Assembly: GCA_046330315.1 (NCBI GenBank)
Contig: JAXLSZ010000004.1
Coordinates: forward strand, 124,001-188,000
Length of the DNA: 64,000 nucleotides
Direction: 5' to 3'
From: JAXLSZ01 sp046330315
GTDB lineage: Bacteria; Actinomycetota; Thermoleophilia; Solirubrobacterales; 70-9
How positions within the stretch are numbered: the stretch's first letter is position 1; the number at the start of each line of letters is the position of its first letter. Below are positions 8,050-16,200 of the stretch, piece by piece. Both the position numbers and the translations under genes were made by a program. A model generated the notes under the pieces. It saw only the letters and a list, made by a program, of their open reading frames with translations, had not been told where the DNA came from and made no database searches.

Positions 8050-9219
8050 CTACTCCTCGCGCATCGGGGTCATCGCGTTGACGCCCGTGGCCGCCCGCCC
8101 GATGATCAGCTTCTGGATCTGCGAGGTGCCCTCGTACAGGGTCGTCACCCGGGCGTCGCGCAGGTAGCGCTCGACCGGGTAGTCGTCCACGTACCCCGAG
8201 CCCCCGTGCACCTGGATCGCCAGGTTCGCGCACTCCACCGCCGCCTCGGTGGCGTGGTACTTGGCGACCGAGGTCTCGGCGGTGTTCGGCAGGCCCCGAT
8301 CCTTCAGCTCGCCCGCCCGCCAGACCAGCATCCGCGAGGCGTCGCGCTTGACGATCATCTCGGCGATCATCTCCTGGACGAGCTGGAAGCGGGCCAGCGG
8401 CACCCCGAACTGCTTGCGCTCGGTCGCGTAGGAGACCGAGGCGTCCACGCAGCCCCCGCAGATCCCCACGCATCCCGCGGCGACGCTGTAGCGGCCGGAG
8501 TCGAGCGCGCTCATCGCGACCTTGAAGCCGTCGCCGACCTCTCCGAGCAGCGCCTCGGGGCCGACCTCCACCTCGTCGAGCGAGATCTCGGCCGTGTCGG
8601 AGGCGCGGAGCCCCAGCTTGCCGTGGATCTCCTGGGTCGTGAAGCCGGGCGCCTCGTTGGGAACGACGAAGCAGGCGAGCCCGCGGTGGCCGAGGTCGGG
8701 GTCGGTCTGCGCGAAGACCAGCGAGAACTCGGCGACGCTCCCGAAGGAGATCCACATCTTCTGGCCGCTGATCGCCCAGCCCCGATCGGTCCGCCGGGCC
8801 CTGGTGCGCAGGTTGGCGGCGTCAGATCCGGTGTCGGGCTCGGTCAGGGCGAAGCACCCCATCGCCTCCCCGGCGCAGAGCCGCGGCAGCAGCGCCCGCT
8901 TCTGCTCCTCGTCGCCCCAGCGCTCGATCGAGCCCCCGACCAGGGATGTCTGCACCGAGACCACCGTGCGAGCCGAGGAGTCGGCGCGCCCGACCTCCTC
9001 GGCGATCAGCCCGTAGCCGATGTAGTCGAGGCCCCGGCCCCCGTACTCCTCGGCGATCGTCGCTCCGAGGAAGCCGACCTCGCCGAGCTTGCGGGCGACC
9101 TCGGGATCGAAGCGCGCGGCGCGATCGTTCTCCCTGGCCCTGGGCAGGATCTCGCGGTCGCAGAACTCCCGGGCGGTCTCCGCGATCAGGCGCTGCTCGT
9201 CGCTGAGTTGGAGGTCCAT
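8050..9219 (-). CDS. acyl-CoA dehydrogenase
   Basis: A 389-residue FAD-dependent acyl-CoA dehydrogenase, first enzyme of the operon. Family signatures are CFALTEPDTGSDAANL (about 134-149, FAD/substrate binding) and the C-terminal catalytic region LYEGTSQIQKLIIGRAATG, where the Glu of Y-E-G-T is the expected base. Chain-length preference cannot be judged. ATG 9219 is supported by a TAGCCT -10 box (complement of 9227-9232) 7 nt upstream, making the operon mRNA leaderless. Confidence 0.93.
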   Translation of the reverse strand: MDLQLSDEQRLIAETAREFCDREILPRARENDRAARFDPEVARKLGEVGFLGATIAEEYGGRGLDYIGYGLIAEEVGRADSSARTVVSVQTSLVGGSIERWGDEEQKRALLPRLCAGEAMGCFALTEPDTGSDAANLRTRARRTDRGWAISGQKMWISFGSVAEFSLVFAQTDPDLGHRGLACFVVPNEAPGFTTQEIHGKLGLRASDTAEISLDEVEVGPEALLGEVGDGFKVAMSALDSGRYSVAAGCVGICGGCVDASVSYATERKQFGVPLARFQLVQEMIAEMIVKRDASRMLVWRAGELKDRGLPNTAETSVAKYHATEAAVECANLAIQVHGGSGYVDDYPVERYLRDARVTTLYEGTSQIQKLIIGRAATGVNAMTPMREE

Positions 9220-9269
9220 CGCGGCGAGGCTATCCGAACCCCGGCCGGGACGGACCGCGCGCCCTGTCC

Positions 9270-10064
9270 TCAGGTGCCGAGCTGGCGCTCGAGCACCCCG
9301 GCGAAGGCCGCGGCGGCCTCCTCGGTGCGCGGCCCGGGCGCGGAGGGGAAGGGTTGGCCGTCGAGCGAGGACACCGCCTGGACCTCCCGCACCGTCGAGG
9401 CGAGGAACGCCTCCCGCGCGGCACGCAGGTCATCCAGGGGCCAGGTTCCCTCCTCGACGTGGAGCTCCCTGATCAGGCGGTCGCGGGTGATCGACTCGAG
9501 CACGCCCGCCGAGAGCGCGGTGGTCCGCAGCGTCCCGTCGTCCGCGGAGACCCAGAAGAGGGTCGAGGTCGGCGCCTCGAGGATCGCCCCCTCGGGGGTG
9601 ACGAATACCGCCTCGTCGGCGCCGGTGGACCGTGCGAGCCTCGTCGCCTGCATGTTCGCCGCGTAGGAGAGCGACTTGACGCCGTTGAGCACGACCGTGG
9701 GCGAGTAGGTGACCGATGCCAGCGCCACGGTCTCGGCGTGCTCGGGGAGTGGCTCGGTGGCGGCGATCCGGCGCCCGCCGCGGGTGACGATCAGCCGCAG
9801 CTGGGCCTCGGCCTCCCCGAACTCGGCGAGCAGCGCGGCGATCTCGTGCTCCAGAGCCTCGCGGTCGAACTCGAGCTCCAGCGCGGCGGCGGAGCGGTGG
9901 AGACGGTCGAGGTGCTCGGTCAGGGCGAAGGGGGTGCCGCGGTAGAGGCGGATGACCTCGAAGGCACCGTCGCCGCGGTAGAGGCCGTCGTCCTTGAGCG
10001 GGACCGTCGCCCGCTCGGTCGGGGCGATGCTCCCATCCACGCTGCATAGCTCCTTCGCGCCCAT
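9270..10064 (-). CDS. class IV PLP aminotransferase (aminodeoxychorismate lyase/BCAT-like)
   Basis: A 264-residue fold-type IV PLP enzyme. The N-terminal segment S-V-D-G-x-I-x-P and DDGLYRGDGAFEVIRLY are typical of PabC, D-amino-acid and branched-chain aminotransferases. The lysine that would bind PLP is in the V-K-S-L-S-Y region, and EAPTSTLFWV matches the cofactor phosphate-binding E-x-x-x-S/T-N/T-x-F. Substrate is unresolved among PabC, IlvE and Dat. A longer frame runs upstream, but ATG 10064 is preferred: TAGCCT lies 8 nt ahead (complement of 10073-10078) and homology begins here. Confidence 0.82.
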   Translation of the reverse strand: MGAKELCSVDGSIAPTERATVPLKDDGLYRGDGAFEVIRLYRGTPFALTEHLDRLHRSAAALELEFDREALEHEIAALLAEFGEAEAQLRLIVTRGGRRIAATEPLPEHAETVALASVTYSPTVVLNGVKSLSYAANMQATRLARSTGADEAVFVTPEGAILEAPTSTLFWVSADDGTLRTTALSAGVLESITRDRLIRELHVEEGTWPLDDLRAAREAFLASTVREVQAVSSLDGQPFPSAPGPRTEEAAAAFAGVLERQLGT

Positions 10065-10197
10065 CCTCCGCGAGGCTACCTGACGCGGGCGGGTCCCGGG
10101 CCCGCCCGCACCGCCCACGCCGTGCCCGCCCGCGGCGCGCCCGCCCACGCCGTGCCCGCCCGCACCGCCCGGCGCCGCGGCGCCCTATCCTGCTGCT

Positions 10198-10491
10198 GTG
10201 GGCTTCGTCCTCGCCACGCTGGGCATCATCGCCCTCCTGGTCGGCGTGCTGCTCCTGGTCGGGCACTACTACCCCGGCAGCGGTGCAGACCTGGTGGACT
10301 GGAGGCCGACCCGCTCGCCCGAGGTCGAGGCCGAGCTGGAGCTCGACGACGTGCGGCAGATGGTCGACGCCCAGAACGAGATGCGCCGGCGCCGCGGCGC
10401 CCCCGAGCTGACCGAGCGCGAGATCCGGCAGAGGGTGGCCGAGGACGAGGCGAACCGCCTGCGCGGGCGGGGCCCTTTCGAAACGCTCTGA
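10198..10491 (+). CDS. small single-pass membrane protein, unknown function
   Basis: 97 residues: an N-terminal membrane helix (about 3-22) followed by a charged, probably alpha-helical cytoplasmic tail rich in Glu and Arg. No family recognised. GTG 10198 is supported by TATCCT at 10186-10191, 6 nt upstream. The stop is 3 bp before the next ATG, so the pair is co-transcribed. Confidence 0.65.
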   Translation: MGFVLATLGIIALLVGVLLLVGHYYPGSGADLVDWRPTRSPEVEAELELDDVRQMVDAQNEMRRRRGAPELTEREIRQRVAEDEANRLRGRGPFETL

Positions 10492-10494
10492 GCG

Positions 10495-10995
10495 ATGGCG
10501 CGGGCGCTGATCGTCGGCTGCGGCTGCCGCGGGACCTCGCTGGGGCGGGCGCTGGCCGGGCGGGGCTGGGCGGTCCGCGGCACCTCGCGGACCCCCGCCG
10601 GGGTGGCGAGGATCGAGGCCGCGGGCCTCGAGGGCGCACCGGCCGATCCGCTCTCGCCGGGAACGGTCCTCGATCTGGTCGGCGACGTCACCGTGCTCTG
10701 CCTGCTGCTCGGTTCGATCTCCGGGAAGGCTGCCGGGGTGCGCGCGATTCACGACGAGCGCCTCGGCAGCCTGCTGGAGAAGCTCGTCGACACCCCGGTC
10801 AGGGGGATCGTCTACGAGGCCGCGGGGTCGTCCCCCCCTGAGGTCCTGGAGACCGGTGCGGGACTCGTGCGCCGCGCCCGGGAGACCTGGCGGATCCCCG
10901 CTCGGATCGTCGCCGCGGATCCCGCCGACACCGACGCGTGGACCGAGCGGATGCTGGATGCGGTGGCCGGTGTGCTGACCGGGAACGACGGTTAG
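10495..10995 (+). CDS. NAD(P)-binding Rossmann protein (short YeeZ/epimerase-like)
   Basis: 166 residues starting with a dinucleotide-binding motif, ALIVGCGCRGTSLGRALAG, in place of G-x-G-x-x-G. A beta-alpha pattern follows, with no YxxxK. It resembles short NAD-binding epimerase-like proteins, but no substrate is evident and it may be truncated relative to the family. ATG follows the upstream stop by 3 bp. Its own stop codon TAG (10993-10995) is also the first half of the TAGACT -10 box of the next gene. Confidence 0.6.
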   Translation: MARALIVGCGCRGTSLGRALAGRGWAVRGTSRTPAGVARIEAAGLEGAPADPLSPGTVLDLVGDVTVLCLLLGSISGKAAGVRAIHDERLGSLLEKLVDTPVRGIVYEAAGSSPPEVLETGAGLVRRARETWRIPARIVAADPADTDAWTERMLDAVAGVLTGNDG

Positions 10996-11006
10996 ACTCG
11001 GCACCG

Positions 11007-11849
11007 ATGGGCTACGCGAAGGACGTGCTGGTCGAGACCGCCTGGGTCGCCGAGCATCTGCACGACGACTCGATCCGGATCGTCGAGGTCGACGAGAACC
11101 CGGCGCATTACATCGGCGGCCACATCCCGGGGGCGATCGTCTTCGACTGGCGCACCGACCTGCAGGACAGGATCCGGCGGGACTTCCTCGGGCCTCAGCA
11201 GTTCGGGGCGCTGATGGGGGAGAAGGGGATATCCAACGACCACACGGTCGTGCTCTACGGCGACCGCAACAACTGGTTCGCCGCCTACACCTACTGGTAC
11301 TTCCGCTACTACGGTCACGATGCGGTGCGGCTCATCAACGGCCCGCGCGAGAAGTGGATCTCCGAAGGGCGGCCCACCAGCACCGAAGTGCCCTCCTACG
11401 CGCCCGCAACGTTCACGGCCCGGCCCGGCGACGACTCGATACGGGCCAGGCGGGACGAGGTGCGCGAGGCGATCGGCTCGCAGACCAGCCTGGTGGACGT
11501 GCGCAGCCCCCAGGAGTACTCGGGGGAGCTGATCGCGATGGCCGGCTACGAGCAGGAGGGCGCGCAGCGAGCCGGGCACATCCCCGGCGCCGCCTCGGTT
11601 CCCTGGGCGCAGGCCGTCAACGAGGACGGGACCTTCAGGTCCGCAGACGAGCTGCTCGCCCTCTACGCCGAGAGGGGGGTGCTCAGCGACGGCAACCCGG
11701 TGATCGCCTACTGCCGGATCGGCGAGCGCTCCGCCCACACCTGGTTCGTGCTCCACGAGCTCCTCGGGCTGGACGACGTCAAGAACTACGACGGCTCCTG
11801 GACCGAGTGGGGCAACCTGGTGGACGTTCCGATAGAGAAGGACGTCTAG
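11007..11849 (+). CDS. sseA: thiosulfate/3-mercaptopyruvate sulfurtransferase (double rhodanese)
   Basis: 280 residues with two rhodanese domains. The N-terminal, inactive domain covers about 1-130 and the C-terminal, catalytic domain about 150-275. The active loop is C236-R-I-G-E-R, matching CRxGxR thiosulfate sulfurtransferases of actinobacteria (SseA/CysA type). It transfers sulfane sulfur in the cytoplasm. ATG 11007 is chosen because TAGACT (10993-10998) is 8 nt upstream; an in-frame start 69 nt earlier would lie inside the preceding gene. Confidence 0.93.
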   Translation: MGYAKDVLVETAWVAEHLHDDSIRIVEVDENPAHYIGGHIPGAIVFDWRTDLQDRIRRDFLGPQQFGALMGEKGISNDHTVVLYGDRNNWFAAYTYWYFRYYGHDAVRLINGPREKWISEGRPTSTEVPSYAPATFTARPGDDSIRARRDEVREAIGSQTSLVDVRSPQEYSGELIAMAGYEQEGAQRAGHIPGAASVPWAQAVNEDGTFRSADELLALYAERGVLSDGNPVIAYCRIGERSAHTWFVLHELLGLDDVKNYDGSWTEWGNLVDVPIEKDV

Positions 11850-11967
11850 CCGAGCGGGTGGGGGCCGGGCGGTCGCCCTGGAAGCCCCGGCGGAGCCCCT
11901 GCTTCCTGCCGCAGCGCTCGGGGCGGCTCCGGCAGGTGGCCAGGAAGCCCCTCAACGCCTCGCCCGG

Positions 11968-12570
11968 TCAGCCGGCGCCGGCCGCCGGGTCCCGGCCCAG
12001 CGGCTCGCCGAGACGCTCCAGGAAGTCGCCGAGGATGCGGGCCGTGGCACCCCAGATCATGTGCTCCTCGATGACGAAGGTTGGAGTGCGGATCGGCACC
12101 CCGCGCCTGACCAGGCGCCTCATCCCGTAGCCCTCGCGCAGCACTCCGAGCGAGAAGGTGAGCAGGGTCTCGACCTCGGCCGGATTGGGCTCGAGGCCCA
12201 GCTCGCGCGGGTGGTCCACCACCCCGACGAAGGGGTGGACCTTGTAGGAAGTGACGAAGGTTCCGATCGGCGGCAGCGCCCCGACCATCTCCACCCGCTC
12301 GGGGCGCAGCCCGATCTCCTCCTCGGCCTCGCGCAGGGCCGCGGCGGCGAGGTCCTCCCCGGGGAAGTCCTGGCGGCCCCCGGGGAATGAGATCTCCCCG
12401 GCGTGGCGGCGCAGGTCGGCCCGCCGCTCGGTGAAGATCAGCCCCGGCTCGGCGGGCCACCCGTAGAGGGGGAGCAGGACCGCCGCGTCGGTCGTCCCGT
12501 GCGCGTCCATCGCCGCCGCCTCCTCGGGGGAGAGCAGCAGCTCTCGCAGCGCGTCGGCTCGCGAAGCCAA
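11968..12570 (-). CDS. Nudix hydrolase, CoA pyrophosphatase-like (NudL/YeaB)
   Basis: 200 residues. The upstream signature LLPLYGWPAEPGLIFTERR plus GEISFPGGRQD is typical of CoA-diphosphatases. The Nudix box follows as G-x5-E with REAEEEIGL supplying the metal-binding REx2EE. It likely cleaves CoA or other nucleotide diphosphates. The start is TTG 12570 next to a GAGGA that overlaps the SDR stop codon, indicating coupled translation. It is the last gene of the leftward row 14379-11968. Confidence 0.85.
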   Translation of the reverse strand: MASRADALRELLLSPEEAAAMDAHGTTDAAVLLPLYGWPAEPGLIFTERRADLRRHAGEISFPGGRQDFPGEDLAAAALREAEEEIGLRPERVEMVGALPPIGTFVTSYKVHPFVGVVDHPRELGLEPNPAEVETLLTFSLGVLREGYGMRRLVRRGVPIRTPTFVIEEHMIWGATARILGDFLERLGEPLGRDPAAGAG

Positions 12571-12575
12571 GATCC

Positions 12576-13385
12576 TCAGATGATGACCTGCACGGTGCCG
12601 CCGTCCACGCTCCAGGCCGCCCCCGCCACGTAGGAGGCTCGCTCCGAGCAGAGGAAGACGATCGCCGCGGCGATCTCGCCCACCTCGGCAAGGCGGCCGA
12701 TCGGGCGCTTCGAGCCGGCCATGCTCAGTGCGGCCTCACGGCTCTCGGCGCCGCCGAGGTCCCTGGACTGGTCGAGCAGTCCGCCCGGCTCCATCCACAT
12801 CTCCGAGGCGACCGGCCCCGGGCAGACGGCGTTGACCAGGACGCCGGAGCTGGCGTAGCGGTCGGCGAAGAGCCGCGAGAGCGAGAGCTCGGCGGCCTTG
12901 GCGACGGAGTAGTCGGGCATCGCCGCCGAGGGGCGCTTGCCGGCGGTCGAGCAGACGTTGACGACCCTGCCCCAGCCGCGCTCGGCCATTGGCGGCACCG
13001 CGGCCCGCATCGCCTGCAGGGGAGCCATGACGTTGATCTCGAACTGCGCGCGGAAATCGTGGTAGGGGACGTCGTCGAGGTCCCGCCAGGCGGCCACGCC
13101 GGCGTTGTTGACCAGGACATCGAGGGACCCGAACCGCTCCGTCGCCTCCCCGAGCATGCGCTCGCCGGCGCCCTCGGCGGTGACGTCGAGGGCCAGGTGC
13201 GCCGCCTCGCCGCCCAGTTCCCCGGCCTCCGCCGCAGCTTCGCGCAGGGCTCCCTCCCCGCGGGCCACGAGCAACACCCGGGCGCCCTCCGAGCAGAGCT
13301 GGCGGGCGGTCTCGCGACCGATTCCGCGGCTCGCGCCGGTGACCAGGCAGGAGCGCCCGTCGAGGCCGAGGTCCACGCTCAGCAC
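12576..13385 (-). CDS. short-chain dehydrogenase/reductase (FabG-like)
   Basis: 269 residues of classical SDR: TGASRGIG cofactor motif at about 17-24, NNAGV at about 92, catalytic Ser in V-C-S-T-A-G and Y-S-V-A-K (about 159-163), and a C-terminal V-D-G-G region. It resembles 3-oxoacyl-ACP or alcohol reductases; the substrate is unknown. GTG 13385 is the most upstream start; the internal GTG at the VDLGLDG segment is an alternative. It lies 31 bp after the OsmC gene. Confidence 0.88.
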   Translation of the reverse strand: MLSVDLGLDGRSCLVTGASRGIGRETARQLCSEGARVLLVARGEGALREAAAEAGELGGEAAHLALDVTAEGAGERMLGEATERFGSLDVLVNNAGVAAWRDLDDVPYHDFRAQFEINVMAPLQAMRAAVPPMAERGWGRVVNVCSTAGKRPSAAMPDYSVAKAAELSLSRLFADRYASSGVLVNAVCPGPVASEMWMEPGGLLDQSRDLGGAESREAALSMAGSKRPIGRLAEVGEIAAAIVFLCSERASYVAGAAWSVDGGTVQVII

Positions 13386-13416
13386 CCGGCCGGCGCGGCC
13401 CGGCGCGGCGGCCCCA

Positions 13417-13812
13417 TCACACCGTCTCCAGCCGATCGTCCAGGGTCACGGCGCCGCCGCTCAGCGCCCTGTGGACCGGGCACTTGCCGGCAATCACCCG
13501 CAACCTCTCGCGCTGCTCTCCGTCGAGGGAGGCCGGCAATCGCAGGACGACGGTGAGCCGGGCGGGTGCGGGTCCCTCGAACTCCACCTCGACGGCGACC
13601 TCGCTGCCCTCCAGCGACCAGCCCTTGCGCTGCGCGTACATCTCCATGGTGATCGCCGTGCAGGCCGCCAGGGAGGCCGCCAGCAGGCGCGTCGGCCGCG
13701 GCCCGGCGTCGTTGCCGCCCAGCTCGGCGGGCTCGTCGGCGATCACCGTGTGGCCGTCGACCTCGACCTCCTGGGTGAAGCCCGCGAGGCGGCGGGAGAC
13801 GATCCGGTCCAC
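13417..13812 (-). CDS. OsmC/Ohr family protein
   Basis: 131 residues. The layout matches OsmC-like peroxidase-fold proteins: RPTRLLAASLAACTAITMEMYA carries the first conserved Cys in the central helix, and GKCPVHRAL carries the second. The two cysteines form the peroxidatic pair that reduces organic hydroperoxides in the family. It sits between pduO (3-bp gap) and the SDR gene, on the same strand. Confidence 0.88.
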   Translation of the reverse strand: MDRIVSRRLAGFTQEVEVDGHTVIADEPAELGGNDAGPRPTRLLAASLAACTAITMEMYAQRKGWSLEGSEVAVEVEFEGPAPARLTVVLRLPASLDGEQRERLRVIAGKCPVHRALSGGAVTLDDRLETV

Positions 13813-13815
13813 CGG

Positions 13816-14379
13816 CTACTCCCGCCTGCGGCCCCTGAACAGCTCGGGGTCGTCGATGTCGGTGGCGCGCGACATCGCGTAGGCGAGGTCGGAGGCCCTG
13901 TTGACGAAGCGCAGCACCGCCTCCCCCGAGAGGTCGCCGTCGTCGCTGAGCACCGCGATGCGCCGCTCGGCGCGACGGATCGCGGTCCTGGCGACGTCGA
14001 GGGCGGCCGAGAGCTCCGTGCCGCCGGGGATGACGAACTGCGGCGGCAGGTCCACCCTCTCCATGTAGGCGTCGATCAGCCTTTCGAGGCGGTCCACCAT
14101 CGCGTCGGTGACCCGGCTCACCTCGTCCTCGAGGCGGTCGGCTGCCTCGGGCGCGGTGGCGAGCTCGGCGCCGGCGACGAACATCCCGGTTTGGAGCTCG
14201 AGGACGTCGCCGGCGAGCTCGGCCTCGCCGGGGCCGCAAAGCGCGCGCGCAACGCCGAGCGCCGAGACCGCCTCGTCAAGCGAGCCGTAGGCCTCGGTGC
14301 GGCGGCTCGACTTCGAGACCCTCCCCCCGTACCAAAGCGAGGTGGTCCCGTCGTCTCCCTTGCGCGTGTAGATCTTCAC
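13816..14379 (-). CDS. ATP:cob(I)alamin adenosyltransferase, PduO type
   Basis: 187 residues. The N-terminal ATP-binding segment K-I-Y-T-R-K-G-D-D-G-T-T is diagnostic for PduO/MMAB, and the helical core with RTAIRRAERR (R-x3-R-R-x-E-R) completes the site. It makes adenosylcobalamin from cob(I)alamin. The start is GTG 14379, giving V-K-I-Y-T; TAGACG (complement of 14385-14390) lies 5 nt upstream. Longer in-frame starts would disrupt the canonical N-terminus. Confidence 0.93.
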   Translation of the reverse strand: MKIYTRKGDDGTTSLWYGGRVSKSSRRTEAYGSLDEAVSALGVARALCGPGEAELAGDVLELQTGMFVAGAELATAPEAADRLEDEVSRVTDAMVDRLERLIDAYMERVDLPPQFVIPGGTELSAALDVARTAIRRAERRIAVLSDDGDLSGEAVLRFVNRASDLAYAMSRATDIDDPELFRGRRRE

Positions 14380-14416
14380 GGTGGCGTCTATCGAGTCGGG
14401 CGTCGGGTCAGGTTGG

Positions 14417-15673
14417 CTAGTCGAGGGGGTTGAAGACCATTCCGGAGAGCAGCTTGGGGAAGAAGTATGTGGACTTGGGCGGCATCGTCTCACCGGCGGC
14501 GGCGACAGCGCGCACCTGCTCGACCGGGGTGGGGCGGAGGATGAAGGCGACCTCGAAGGGACCGTCGGCGAGCATCGCCAGGGAGTCGGGAACGCTCTTC
14601 GCGTAGCCGATGCCGCGCTTGGCGGCGATGTCGTCCTCGCCCATCTCCAGCAGCCCCTTGAGCACCAGGGTCTCGAGGATCACCGCGTCGAGCTCGCGGT
14701 AGGCGGCGGGCTTTCCGGGGAGCGCGCGCTCGAGCCCGGCGGTGTCGCGGAGGCGGAGCCGGTAGGCCTGGCCGTGATGGGTGTCGAGGCACCCGAACAC
14801 GCCGAGGCCCCGCTCACCGGCGGGGTCGAGCTCGGCCTCGGCCACCTCCTCGGCCTCGAACAGGTCGCGCAGGCCCTCCCCGAGGCGGCGCCGGCGTTCC
14901 GGGTCCGCGGAGATCCCGGAGAGCAGCCGGTGGGTGGGGAAGACGGTCAGCCCGGGGTCGTCGAGGCCGGTCAGCGCCATCAGCGTGTAGCAGTGGGCCC
15001 CGTCGCCGCCGACCTCGTCGCGGTAGGCGCGGGCGGTCTCGTAGCGGTGGTGGCCGTCGGCGATCAGCAGCTCTGCGCCGGCGAGGCAACCGGCCACCGC
15101 CAAGTGCACCGCCGGGTCGGCGATCGGCCACAGGCGGTGGACGGTCCCGTCGGAGTCGGTGACCTCGCCCCAGGGATCCTCCGAGGTGGCGGGCTCGACC
15201 AGCGGCCACGCGTCCTCGCCGGTCAGCGAGAAGATCGGGGAGAGGTTGCAGCGGGTTGCCCTGGTCAGGTTCAGGCGGTCCAGCTTGGGGCCCGGCTGGG
15301 TGCGCTCGTGCGGGCGGACCCGGCCCGGGCCGTAGTCCTCGACCCGCACTCGGGCGAGGATGCCGTGGCGGGTGTGGGCGGAGCCGTCCGGCGCCCGGTA
15401 GTCCTGGGTCAGGGCCCAGATCGTCGGCTCGCGGTCCCGGGCGAGGATCCCGTTCAGCGTCCACTCCTCGACCGTCTCGGCCGCGTGCCGGTAGGGATCG
15501 CCCCCGCCGGCCTGCGGCAGGTCGATCTCCACCACGTTGAACGGCGAGCGGGCCAACAGCTCCTCGCGCTGCTCGGCGTCGATCACGTCATACGGCGGCG
15601 CCGTCACGTCGGCCAGCGACCCGACCGCGCCGAGGTCATAGTGCAGCGCCCTGAATGCTCGGACGTCGGCCAC
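14417..15673 (-). CDS. DUF1015 family protein
   Basis: 418 residues with the full set of DUF1015 hallmarks: APPYDVID near the N-terminus, IADGHHRYETA in the middle, and MPPKSTYFFPKLLSG close to the end. The family is widespread; some archaeal and protist relatives act on serine (SerK-like), but no activity can be assigned here. GTG 15673 has TAGGTT (complement of 15680-15685) 6 nt upstream, another leaderless start. The pduO gene lies 37 bp downstream. Confidence 0.9.
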   Translation of the reverse strand: MADVRAFRALHYDLGAVGSLADVTAPPYDVIDAEQREELLARSPFNVVEIDLPQAGGGDPYRHAAETVEEWTLNGILARDREPTIWALTQDYRAPDGSAHTRHGILARVRVEDYGPGRVRPHERTQPGPKLDRLNLTRATRCNLSPIFSLTGEDAWPLVEPATSEDPWGEVTDSDGTVHRLWPIADPAVHLAVAGCLAGAELLIADGHHRYETARAYRDEVGGDGAHCYTLMALTGLDDPGLTVFPTHRLLSGISADPERRRRLGEGLRDLFEAEEVAEAELDPAGERGLGVFGCLDTHHGQAYRLRLRDTAGLERALPGKPAAYRELDAVILETLVLKGLLEMGEDDIAAKRGIGYAKSVPDSLAMLADGPFEVAFILRPTPVEQVRAVAAAGETMPPKSTYFFPKLLSGMVFNPLD

Positions 15674-15870
15674 GGCAGAAACCTAGCGGGCGGCCCCAGG
15701 CGGCCGGTCCCTCGCGCCGCCCCCGCCATCGAATCGCGCCGCCCCGCCATCCCAGGCCACCGGCATCGCGCCGCCCCGCCACCCCGGGCCCTCGCGTTGC
15801 CTGAACAGTTAGGCCACCCATGGGCGTCGATCCGGTTCAGGGAAGCCTTAGGGCTAGACTCGGCGGCCGA

Positions 15871-15943
15871 CGGGGCGTGGCGCAGCCTGGTAGCGCGCAG
15901 CCTTTGGGTGGCTGAGGTCCCCGGTTCAAATCCGGGCGCCCCG
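15871..15943 (+). tRNA. tRNA-Pro (anticodon TGG)
   Basis: A 73-nt cloverleaf with perfect acceptor stem CGGGGCG/CGCCCCG. The anticodon stem CAGCC/GGCTG encloses loop TTTGGGT (anticodon 15905-15907), and the T arm carries GGTTCAAATCC. No encoded CCA. A TAGACT -10 box at 15855-15860 lies 10 nt upstream. Confidence 0.95.
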
Positions 15944-16003
15944 ATCTCGCCGCGGACCGGTCTCGCCGTCCCGGTCCCCGAGGGTTTCCGGCGTGGCGCC
16001 GGC

Positions 16004-16180
16004 GCAGCGGGTCGCCCCCGAGTGCGGACTGGCGTGGCACTGCTGCAGCGGGTCGCCCCCGAGTGCGGTCTGGCGTGGCACTGGCGCAGCGGGTCGCCCC
16101 CGAGTGCGGTCTGGCGTGGCACTGGCGCAGCGGGTCGCCCCCGAGGGCGGTCCGGCGTGGCACCGGCGCCGCGGGTCGCC
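16004..16180. repeat. 41-bp tandem repeat array (about 4.3 units)
   Basis: Units begin at 16004, 16045, 16086 and 16127, with a partial unit from 16168. Units two and three are identical, the others differ at a few bases, and a degenerate copy precedes 16004. A 41-bp period is not a multiple of three, so it is not coding. It fills the gap between tRNA-Pro and the promoter of the SQR-like gene. Confidence 0.9.
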
Positions 16181-16200
16181 GTGTTGGATAGGGTCAGCGC

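Noticed and set aside
6640..9666. 1,008-codon rightward frame antisense to the beta-oxidation operon
   Set aside because: Composition is that of a shadow frame (His/Arg/Asp/Gly-rich, no domains), and the opposite strand holds three clear enzymes.
10081..10185. C/G-rich repeats before the small membrane gene as a structured RNA
   Set aside because: They are short, low-complexity GCCCGCCC runs with no conserved fold that can be recognised from one sequence.
16004..16180. 41-bp array as a CRISPR
   Set aside because: Units are contiguous with no unique spacers and no cas genes are nearby.
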